DNA of 5,237 bases from NCBI GenBank assembly GCA_018333405.1, contig JAGXSR010000147.1, forward strand, positions 1 through 5,237. The letters are read 5' to 3'. Positions 1-4,229 of the stretch are shown piece by piece. Every line of letters begins with the position of its first letter. Positions within the stretch are counted from its first letter, which is position 1. Position numbers and translations under genes: made by a program. A model generated the notes under the pieces. That model searched no databases. It was not told the origin of the DNA and saw only the letters and a program-made list of their open reading frames with translations. This stretch comes from Dethiobacter sp. (GTDB lineage: Bacteria; Bacillota; Dethiobacteria; DTU022).

Positions 1-481
1 GAGGCTCGTCGAACAGGAATACCTTGGGATCGCGGACGATAGCCCTCCCAACCGCCACCCGCTGGCGCTGGCCGCCGGACAGCTCCTTGGGCTTGCTCCT
101 GAGCTTTTCGGTGATCCCTAAAAGCCCTGCTGCATGTAACACCCGCTTATCGATTTCCTTCTTGGGGACCTTACGCAACCGAAGACTAAAGGACATGTTG
201 TCATAGACGTTCATATGAGGATAAAGCGCATAGTTCTGAAAGACCATCGCAATATCACGGTCCTTGGGCGGGATATCAGTGACGTTTCGTCCATCGATAT
301 TGATTTCACCACTTGTGACATCCTCCAAACCGGCAATCATCCGCAGGGTGGTGGTTTTACCGCAGCCGGAGGGGCCGACCAGGACGGTGAATTCCCCATC
401 TTTAATTTTCAGATCGATCGAGTTTACTGCCGTGAAGTCGCCAAACTTTTTCGATACCCCATGTAGTGCTACCTCTGCCAT
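1..481 (-). CDS. Sugar ABC transporter ATP-binding protein, MsmX/UgpC/MalK family (5' part, cut by window edge)
   Basis: This is the cytoplasmic ATPase that powers import of sugars or oligosaccharides through a CUT1-type ABC transporter. The first 160 residues are present. Visible elements in order are an A-loop aromatic (F13), Walker A GPSGCGKT (residues 36-43), the Q-loop with Q82 in MVFQNYALYPHM (79-90), the signature LSGGQRQRVAVGRA (134-147) and Walker B VFLFDEP (154-160). The spacing and wording of these motifs match the MsmX/UgpC group. The H-loop and the C-terminal TOBE/regulatory domain, about 200 more residues, lie outside. The ATG at 481 is preceded by GGGAGGG (487-493 on the plus strand) at 5 nt, an excellent site. 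No other transporter subunit is in view, so the substrate cannot be named; MsmX-type ATPases often serve several transporters. It diverges from the FGGY kinase. A LacI/CcpA-type operator lies next to its likely promoter at 889-918. Confidence 0.95.
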   Translation of the reverse strand, partial: MAEVALHGVSKKFGDFTAVNSIDLKIKDGEFTVLVGPSGCGKTTTLRMIAGLEDVTSGEINIDGRNVTDIPPKDRDIAMVFQNYALYPHMNVYDNMSFSLRLRKVPKKEIDKRVLHAAGLLGITEKLRSKPKELSGGQRQRVAVGRAIVRDPKVFLFDEP

Positions 482-638
482 ATGATCCCTCCCATTGTTT
501 CAGAGGAGACGACCCTCTGTTCCAGTCCCTTGTGCCGATTCCCGTCTGCTTATTGCTGCCGATCTCTATCTAAACCTAGCCTGGCGCCACGATGTTGAGC
601 ATATTAATCAATCCCCCGGCGTTCATTCGTAGATCTTT

Positions 639-731
639 TCATCTGTCTGGTGATCGCATCTCCGGAATTATCAGAGGTTCTGGAAACGGTTGCGGCTGAT
701 ACTTCCGGGGTTTTGTTTCAGTTGATCGCAT
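639..731 (-). CDS. Possible 30-residue leader peptide upstream of the ABC ATPase gene
   Basis: A short frame opens with ATG at 731 behind GGAGG (4 nt spacing) and closes at TGA 639-641. It lies in the roughly 400 nt between the predicted promoter and the ABC ATPase start. The peptide is rich in proline, arginine and glutamate (starts MRSTETKPRKYQPQP) and has no membrane segment or recognisable family. It covers the inverted repeat at 662-708, so translation would compete with that hairpin in the RNA. It may equally be chance; only the ribosome binding site and position support it. Confidence 0.15.
   Translation of the reverse strand: MRSTETKPRKYQPQPFPEPLIIPEMRSPDR
662..708. repeat. 13-bp imperfect inverted repeat in the ABC leader
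   Basis: CCGGAATTATCAG (662-674) and CTGATACTTCCGG (696-708) pair at 12 of 13 positions around a 21-nt loop. The only mismatch is 668/702. No T-run follows on either strand, so it is not an intrinsic terminator. It lies in the transcribed leader of the minus-strand ABC gene and would form a stable hairpin there. The loop contains a cre/LacI-like operator sequence (681-693). Confidence 0.6.
681..693. promoter_or_regulatory. Second cre/LacI-family operator-like site
   Basis: TGGAAACGGTTGC fits the core cre pattern TGNAANCGNWNNC at every fixed position, though both flanking W positions are C/G. It sits about 182 bp centre to centre from the stronger site at 862-876, downstream of the ABC promoter. 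It could be an auxiliary operator or roadblock site for the same regulator. Degenerate cre matches occur by chance, so confidence is limited. Confidence 0.35.
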
Positions 732-861
732 GTATCCTCCATCAGAAGGTCTGCACTGTTGCCTTTTAACACCAATTCGCTGGTTTTCCATTAAAAAAGA
801 CCAGAAATGCTCAAGCCATATACCCGCACGCTAGTCAGATTATTCAGTTAAACGGCTGTAT

Positions 862-876
862 ATGTAAACGTTTACT
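862..876. promoter_or_regulatory. cre / LacI-family operator
   Basis: ATGTAAACGTTTACT matches the catabolite responsive element pattern WTGNAANCGNWNNCW at all fixed positions and contains the perfect 12-bp palindrome GTAAACGTTTAC (864-875) with a central CG. This is the hallmark of LacI/GalR-family operators, including CcpA. It begins about 13 bp past the -10 box of the minus-strand promoter at 889-918, where a bound repressor would block or roadblock transcription of the sugar ABC gene. Whether CcpA or a local LacI-type regulator binds cannot be told; no regulator gene is in the window. Confidence 0.75.
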
Positions 877-888
877 TCTGGTGAGAAA

Positions 889-918
889 ATAATAACACCG
901 CAGCCGGGTGTTTGTCAA
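889..918 (-). promoter_or_regulatory. Sigma-A promoter directing the ABC transporter gene
   Basis: Reading the minus strand, TTGACA (918-913) is a perfect -35 box and TATTAT (894-889) is a 5-of-6 match to the -10 box, 18 bp apart. Transcription would start near 882 and run into the operator at 862-876, giving a leader of about 400 nt before the ABC start at 481. I saw no comparable promoter nearer to that start. Confidence 0.6.
894..912. promoter_or_regulatory. Dyad within the promoter spacer (candidate operator)
   Basis: AACACC (894-899) and GGTGTT (907-912) form a perfect 6-bp inverted repeat with a 7-nt centre. The dyad fills the gap between the -35 and -10 boxes of the minus-strand promoter and is centred on it. 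A dyad in this place is typical of MerR-family activator sites, but those usually have a 19-20 bp spacer against 18 here. A simple repressor site is also possible. Confidence 0.4.
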
Positions 919-938
919 TATCAAAATACGCATCTTTC

Positions 939-959
939 TAACAATTGCTAATGTTGTTA
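939..959. promoter_or_regulatory. Dyad upstream of the ABC promoter (candidate regulator site)
   Basis: TAACAA (939-944) and TTGTTA (954-959) are perfect inverted repeats separated by 9 nt. They lie about 20 bp upstream of the minus-strand -35 box, a position suited to an activator. The half-sites are AT-rich and short, so chance cannot be excluded. Confidence 0.3.
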
Positions 960-960
960 C

Positions 961-978
961 TTGTCAGCTGTTTGTCAG
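961..978. repeat. TTGTCAG direct repeat, 11-bp period
   Basis: TTGTCAG occurs at 961-967 and 972-978, exactly 11 bp apart, so on the same face of the helix. TTGTCA recurs at 912-917, where its complement forms the minus-strand -35 box. Same-phase direct repeats upstream of a promoter can bind an activator dimer; no factor is assigned. Confidence 0.3.
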
Positions 979-1033
979 TGTAAGCGTGAAATGGAAAGGG
1001 AGGGCAATCAACGCACGCCAATTATTTTAAGGA

Positions 1034-1046
1034 GCAGATGATCTGC
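1034..1046. promoter_or_regulatory. Palindrome upstream of the kinase promoter
   Basis: GCAGAT-G-ATCTGC is a perfect 6+6 dyad centred on 1040, about 96 bp upstream of the predicted kinase transcription start. It may be a distal regulator site for that promoter; no family is recognised. Confidence 0.25.
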
Positions 1047-1072
1047 ATCCAGGCAGCTGAAAGCAACCATGA

Positions 1073-1087
1073 CGAAGTAAATTATGG
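1073..1087. repeat. Left copy of a direct repeat flanking the kinase block
   Basis: CGAAGTAAATTATGG matches CGAAGTAAATAATAG at 3108-3122 in 13 of 15 positions, including 10 consecutive identical bases. The two copies are in the same orientation and bracket the kinase promoter, leader, kinase gene and downstream stub. They may be a target-site duplication or recombination scar, or a chance match between AT-rich stretches. Confidence 0.3.
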
Positions 1088-1099
1088 TTAATTTTGGGG

Positions 1100-1129
1100 T
1101 TGACATCCCTGACAGAATATTGCTATACT
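1100..1129 (+). promoter_or_regulatory. Strong sigma-A promoter directing the FGGY kinase
   Basis: A perfect -35 box TTGACA (1100-1105) and -10 box TATACT (1124-1129, 5 of 6) are 18 bp apart. The -10 is preceded by TGC, forming an extended -10 (TGCTATACT). Transcription would start near 1136, giving a leader of about 300 nt before the kinase ATG at 1443. Confidence 0.7.
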
Positions 1130-1285
1130 TGCCCAGAAGAAAAGCAAATTCTATCTGCAGGAGCGCACTAAAGCTGCTGAGCGCGGCAACAATGAGCTGA
1201 GTATTTTAACGACCATCTCGTGTGCCACTGCTGCGCGGTTGTGCTTAAAAGATCTCCGGGCCGCACCGCGAGTAACCGAGCAAGA

Positions 1286-1342
1286 ATGGCTGCGCTGTTG
1301 ATCTGCGCCCGTCCGGGTACCCGGCTGGTTGCCGGCAATTAA
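1286..1342 (+). CDS. Possible 18-residue leader peptide before the kinase
   Basis: ATG at 1286 opens a frame reading MAALLICARPGTRLVAGN and stops at TAA 1340-1342. The stop falls between the overlapping hairpin segments at 1321-1336 and 1353-1373, the arrangement used in ribosome-dependent attenuation. The ribosome binding site is weak (only GAG at 1278-1280), there is no run of a single regulatory codon, and short frames of this kind are common by chance. Confidence 0.12.
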   Translation: MAALLICARPGTRLVAGN

Positions 1343-1373
1343 CCCTGCGTGGGCCGGCCGGCGAGAAGGCCGG
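1313..1373 (+). promoter_or_regulatory. Overlapping alternative hairpins, attenuator-like
   Basis: Several pairings exclude one another: the palindrome CCGGGTACCCGG (1313-1324); CCGGC (1321-1325) with GCCGG (1331-1335); GCCGGC (1331-1336) with GCCGGC (1353-1358); and CCGGCC (1354-1359) with GGCCGG (1368-1373). The last hairpin is followed only by GTTTA, so as a terminator it would be weak. The chain of shared segments resembles an anti-terminator/terminator pair. In GC-rich DNA such CCGG repeats also arise by chance. Confidence 0.3.
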
Positions 1374-1428
1374 GTTTAGTCGGATACTTAGCTGATTGGG
1401 TCAGGATGTTGTTCAAGGACAAGGGCAC

Positions 1429-1438
1429 GAGGGGGGGG
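1429..1438 (+). promoter_or_regulatory. Kinase ribosome binding site inside a G8 run
   Basis: GAGGGGGGGG ends 4 nt before the ATG at 1443. The GAGG/GGGG part can pair with the 16S 3' end in several registers. A run of eight G is prone to slippage, so its length, and with it the spacing to the start codon, may vary between cells or be misread in sequencing. Confidence 0.55.
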
Positions 1439-1442
1439 ACCT

Positions 1443-2975
1443 ATGACGAGGTACATCATCGCCCATGACTTAGGTACGACCGGCAACAAGGCAACTCTGT
1501 ACGACGAGGACGGCGCGCTGGTCGGCAGCGCCTTCTTTGGCTACGACACAGAGTTTGCTTACACCGGCTGGGCCGAACAGAATCCGGAGGACTGGTGGCG
1601 CGCTGTGTGCACCTCCACGCAGGATCTGCTGCGCCGGACGAAAATCCGTCCGGCGGATGTAGCCGTGGTCACCTTCAGCGGGCAGATGATGGGCGCGGTA
1701 GCCCTCGATCGTGCGGCGCGCCCGCTGCGCAACGCCATCATCTGGGCAGATCAGCGTGCTGTGCCGCAGGAACGCTGGCTCGGTGAGCGCATTGATCCGG
1801 CGGAGGTGTACCGCATAACCGGGCACCGCCTCAGCGCGTCGTATTCGTTGAGTAAGATTCTGTGGCTGCGCGACAATCAGCCGGACGTATACCAGGCGAC
1901 TTACAAGTTCGTCCACGCCAAGGACGCTATAGTCGCCCGCCTGACCGGGCAATTCATCACCGAGCCGACCGACGCCTCCGGCATGAACCTCTACGACCTG
2001 GATTCCTGGGACTGGTCGGAGCGCATCATCGAGGCCGCCGGGCTGGACACTGACAAGCTGCCTGCGTTGCGCCGCTCGATTGACGTAGTGGGAGGGGTGA
2101 TGTCTCAGGTAGCCGAGGAGGTGGGACTGCCTGCCGGGACGCCGGTGGTCATCGGCGGCGGCGACGGCATGTGCGCTGCGGTGGGCGCGGGCGTGGTGAA
2201 CGAAGGCACGGCTTACAACTATGTTGGCTCCTCGTCGTGGATCGCGTTAGCCACGCGCCGGCCCATCTACGATATAGGCTACCGTACCTTCACCTGGGCG
2301 CACCTGGTGCCGGGTATGTACAGCCCGTGCGGCACCATGCAGATGGCTGGCGGATCGTACCAGTGGATGCGCGATCAGCTTGCCCCGATGGAGTGCAAGG
2401 CGGCGGGCGCGTTAGGACTGAGCGCTTACGAGTTGATGAACCTCAATGCGCAGAAGTCGCCGCCCGGCGCAAACGGCCTGGTTTTCCTGCCCTACCTGCT
2501 AGGCGAGCGCAGCCCTCGCTGGAATCCCCGCGCGCGCGGCGCGTTCATCGGTTTGACGGTGCGCCACACACGGGGCGACATGATTCGCGCCGTGCTGGAA
2601 GGCGTGACTATGAACCTGCGCGTCATCCTCGAGGCGTTCACTTCACAGGGTGCGCGCATTGACTCTATGCGCGTAATCGGCGGCGGGGCGCGCGGGAACT
2701 TCTGGAACCAGCTCATGGCCGATATCTACGGTGTACCGGTGCTGCGCCTGACCATTCTCGAAGAAGCGACCTCGATGGGCGCGGCGCTGGCCGGAGGCAT
2801 AGGCGTGGGACTGTATCAGGACTTTGGCATGAGCCGGACGATGAACGCTATTGCCGAAACCCGGCAACCCGACCCGGCGGCACAGGCAGCCTACGCCAGG
2901 ATCTTCCCGATCTTTGAGGCGGCCTACCAGGCTCTGCTGCCCATCTTCGACCAGATCGCCGAGGCGGAGCTATGA
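1443..2975 (+). CDS. FGGY-family carbohydrate kinase, xylulokinase-like
   Basis: This cytoplasmic kinase transfers phosphate from ATP to a sugar or ketose, most likely D-xylulose or a relative. Its 510 residues match the usual length of the family. The N-terminal phosphate loop is DLGTTGNK (9-16). Substrate-side motifs are FSGQMMG (78-84) and IIWADQRA (99-106). FGGY signature 1 fits at residues 133-145 (K138, W141) and signature 2 at 366-386. The catalytic base is D241 in GGGDGMCAAVGAG. The C-terminal nucleotide site is GGGARGNFWNQLMADIYG (413-430). Many xylulokinases have QMHG where this protein has QMMG, so the exact substrate is uncertain. The start is fixed by the G-rich ribosome site and by the phosphate loop close to the N-terminus. 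By eye its GC is higher than that of the neighbouring genes, suggesting acquisition. Its TGA overlaps a following ATG (ATGA), a sign of a former operon partner. Confidence 0.93.
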   Translation: MTRYIIAHDLGTTGNKATLYDEDGALVGSAFFGYDTEFAYTGWAEQNPEDWWRAVCTSTQDLLRRTKIRPADVAVVTFSGQMMGAVALDRAARPLRNAIIWADQRAVPQERWLGERIDPAEVYRITGHRLSASYSLSKILWLRDNQPDVYQATYKFVHAKDAIVARLTGQFITEPTDASGMNLYDLDSWDWSERIIEAAGLDTDKLPALRRSIDVVGGVMSQVAEEVGLPAGTPVVIGGGDGMCAAVGAGVVNEGTAYNYVGSSSWIALATRRPIYDIGYRTFTWAHLVPGMYSPCGTMQMAGGSYQWMRDQLAPMECKAAGALGLSAYELMNLNAQKSPPGANGLVFLPYLLGERSPRWNPRARGAFIGLTVRHTRGDMIRAVLEGVTMNLRVILEAFTSQGARIDSMRVIGGGARGNFWNQLMADIYGVPVLRLTILEEATSMGAALAGGIGVGLYQDFGMSRTMNAIAETRQPDPAAQAAYARIFPIFEAAYQALLPIFDQIAEAEL

Positions 2976-3039
2976 TCGACGAGCCGTGGTCACCGCAAGT
3001 GAGATAATCCACGCGAGGCCGCAGCGTCGCTGGGATTAG
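2972..3039 (+). pseudogene. Broken stub of a gene once coupled to the kinase
   Basis: An ATG overlaps the kinase stop (ATGA), with GAGG 7 nt upstream, the classic layout for translational coupling. The frame reads MIDEPWSPQVR and stops at TAA 3005-3007. A shift into the frame starting at 3001 continues EIIHARPQRRWD to TAG 3037-3039. The opening followed by an EII stretch recalls the N-terminus of class II aldolase/L-ribulose-5-phosphate 4-epimerase proteins, a plausible partner for a pentulose kinase. That likeness is from memory and short. Nothing recognisable follows, so the gene would be both frameshifted and truncated. It could also be random sequence. Confidence 0.3.
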
Positions 3040-3107
3040 CTTAGACCATGAACCCATCACCTTAAACCATCGAAGGCGTCACTCATTTTACCTTCAGAGC
3101 AGACTGC

Positions 3108-3122
3108 CGAAGTAAATAATAG
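3108..3122. repeat. Right copy of the direct repeat flanking the kinase block
   Basis: CGAAGTAAATAATAG is the partner of 1073-1087, in the same orientation, with 13 of 15 positions identical. It lies just beyond the kinase and its stub, about where base composition drops back to that of the surroundings. Confidence 0.3.
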
Positions 3123-3167
3123 CACTTTCACTCAATATGCTTATGTCAATAAGTTTATCTGCGCAGG

Positions 3168-3242
3168 TTTGCCAATTATTCGCCAGGCGGCAAAGAGCAA
3201 AGGATTTGCCGGCATACAGATGCTTGCCATAAGCTTCGGCAA
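3168..3242. repeat. Cluster of TTTGCC/GGCAAA inverted repeats
   Basis: TTTGCC (3168-3173) can pair with GGCAAA (3189-3194). The same segment, extended to CGGCAAA (3188-3194), can pair with TTTGCCG (3205-3211), a 7-bp stem with a 10-nt loop. These two pairings exclude each other. TTGCC (3224-3228) with GGCAA (3238-3242) makes a further hairpin. The cluster sits 50-120 bp upstream of the aroE promoter. It could be a regulator site array, a transcript-end structure of the kinase unit, or a decayed element end. Confidence 0.35.
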
Positions 3243-3289
3243 TGCCTGATGACGGCCGGGAGCTTGTTCTTTTAACCCGCGCTGAATAA

Positions 3290-3298
3290 TGTTATAAT
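3290..3298 (+). promoter_or_regulatory. Extended -10 promoter of aroE-pilB
   Basis: TGTTATAAT contains a perfect -10 hexamer (3293-3298) with the TGN extension. No good -35 box lies at 16-18 bp (TTTTAA or TTTAAC is the best), which the extended -10 may compensate. Transcription would start near 3305, leaving a leader of only about 15 nt before the GTG at 3320. Confidence 0.6.
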
Positions 3299-3319
3299 TT
3301 AGCAGAACGGAGACCGGAG

Positions 3320-4177
3320 GTGATCAGCCTGAGAATAGACGGAGAAACAAAGGTTTTTTTGTTGCTGGGGCAGCCGGTGAGCCACTCGCTTTCCCCGTTA
3401 CTGCACAATACCGCATTTGAGACGCTGGGGCTGAACTGCGTCTACCTGGCTGCGCCGGTGGCGCCCGAGACGCTGCCGGAAGCGCTGTCCGGTTTAAAGG
3501 CGTTGAATATCGGCGGCGGAAATATAACCGCTCCGTATAAAGAGGCGGTGCTGCCTTACCTGGATCATATCTCCCCGACAGCTCACCTGATCCGATCGGT
3601 TAATACCCTGATCACCCGGGAGGGTAAGCTGTGGGGCGACAGCACCGACGGCCCCGGCTTTATCCGTGCCTTAAGAGAAGCTGCCCCGGAGGAGGCGCTA
3701 AAGGAGCCTCTGTTGATCGTGGGCGCGGGAGGAGCGGCCAGAGCCGTGGCTTACAGTTTGGCTGAAGCGGGCGCTTCAAAGCTGCAAATAGTCAACCGCA
3801 GCGCCGGGCGGGCAGAGGAGCTGGCGGCCCTGCTCGAAAGCGGGACCGGACTGAATGTAGTCGAAATAGCCCCGCTTGAGCCGGCCGCTCTGCAAAGATG
3901 CCTGGAGCGCTGCCGTGTTGTGATCTATGCTTTACCCGGCGACAGCCCTGAGCTGGCCCAGGCTCTTGCCGGACTTAGCTCGCTTGAGGGTCACTATTTT
4001 TTTGATTTGCGCTACCATCCGCCGGAAACCGCGCTGATGGGCCTGTTCCAGCAAAGGGGTGGGAAAGCCTGGAATGGAAAAAAAATGTTACTCTGGCAGG
4101 CTGCCTTAGCCTTTGAGCAGTTTACCGGCCTGGCTGCCCCGCTGGAAGCTATGCGCCGGGCCATGGGCGAAGAATAA
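3320..4177 (+). CDS. aroE: Shikimate dehydrogenase
   Basis: AroE reduces 3-dehydroshikimate to shikimate with NADPH in the cytoplasmic pathway to chorismate and aromatic amino acids. The shikimate-binding SHSLSP is at residues 21-26. The catalytic Lys is K74 in NITAPYK and the catalytic Asp is D110 in DSTDGPGF; the family usually has NTDG, so Asn is replaced by Ser. N95 in SVNTL also matches a substrate ligand. The NADP fold shows GAGGAARA (135-142) and NRS (159-161), and the C-terminal GKKMLLWQAALAFEQFTG closes the active site. The 285 residues are normal for the family. The GTG start at 3320 has GGAG 7 nt upstream. However, the GTG itself lies inside GGAGGTGAT (3316-3324), a perfect anti-Shine-Dalgarno match that would instead suit a start at CTG 3329. 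The gene precedes pilB by 52 nt with no terminator and probably shares its transcript. Confidence 0.95.
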   Translation: MISLRIDGETKVFLLLGQPVSHSLSPLLHNTAFETLGLNCVYLAAPVAPETLPEALSGLKALNIGGGNITAPYKEAVLPYLDHISPTAHLIRSVNTLITREGKLWGDSTDGPGFIRALREAAPEEALKEPLLIVGAGGAARAVAYSLAEAGASKLQIVNRSAGRAEELAALLESGTGLNVVEIAPLEPAALQRCLERCRVVIYALPGDSPELAQALAGLSSLEGHYFFDLRYHPPETALMGLFQQRGGKAWNGKKMLLWQAALAFEQFTGLAAPLEAMRRAMGEE

Positions 4178-4229
4178 TTATATCAGGAAAAAGTTTAGAT
4201 TCAGGCCGTAAGGGAGGAGGAAGCCGGCG

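Larger units (their letters stand above)
1136..1442 (+). other. Long GC-rich transcribed leader of the kinase gene, no recognised RNA family
   Basis: The stretch between the predicted start of transcription and the kinase ATG has no long open frame. It contains several possible stems: CGCGGT (1234-1239) with ACCGCG (1265-1270), and the hairpin series at 1313-1373. I compared it by eye with T-box, TPP, SAM, cobalamin, glycine and cyclic di-GMP leaders, 6S RNA, SRP RNA, tmRNA and RNase P and found no diagnostic motif. By eye it is richer in GC than 482-1130 and resembles the kinase gene in composition. Confidence 0.35.
2976..3319. other. Intergenic region between kinase and aroE
   Basis: Apart from the stub at 2972-3039, the direct repeat at 3108-3122, the stem-loop cluster at 3168-3242 and the aroE promoter, I see no gene here. 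No GC-rich hairpin followed by a T-run is present after the kinase, so no intrinsic terminator can be assigned. The small dyad CTTAT/ATAAG (3140-3153) followed by TTTAT is too AT-rich to serve confidently. Confidence 0.5.

Noticed and set aside
24..485. Plus-strand open frames of 60-83 codons across the left edge
   Set aside because: They are antisense to the ABC ATPase, whose motifs read without interruption on the minus strand.
651..731. TGATCGCAT direct repeat (651-659 and 723-731)
   Set aside because: A single 9-nt match 72 bp apart with no further structure is near what chance allows in a region of this size.
780..804. CTGGT/ACCAG inverted repeat in AT-rich DNA
   Set aside because: The stem is short and contains a G-T pair, and it is not placed at a promoter or gene end.
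894..912. AACACC/GGTGTT hairpin as an intrinsic terminator
   Set aside because: The stem is only 6 bp, the following T-run is interrupted on both strands, and it coincides with a promoter spacer, so an operator role is more likely.
1038..1091. A 17-codon frame after AAGGAG (MICIQAAESNHDEVNYG)
   Set aside because: The ribosome site is too close to the ATG, it lies upstream of the predicted promoter, and there is no sign of conservation or function.
1234..1270. Resemblance of GCACCGCG to a T-box antiterminator sequence
   Set aside because: The conserved GGGTGG part, the stem I motifs and a terminator are missing, and the downstream gene is a sugar kinase, not an amino-acid gene.
1470..1952. 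A 160-codon minus-strand open frame opposite the kinase
   Set aside because: It is antisense to a strongly supported FGGY kinase, is typical of GC-rich genes, and shows no recognisable domain.
3116..3149. Minus-strand TTGACA and TATTAT as a promoter antisense to the kinase
   Set aside because: The boxes are 22 bp apart, too far for a normal sigma-A promoter, although an isolated extended -10 cannot be fully excluded.
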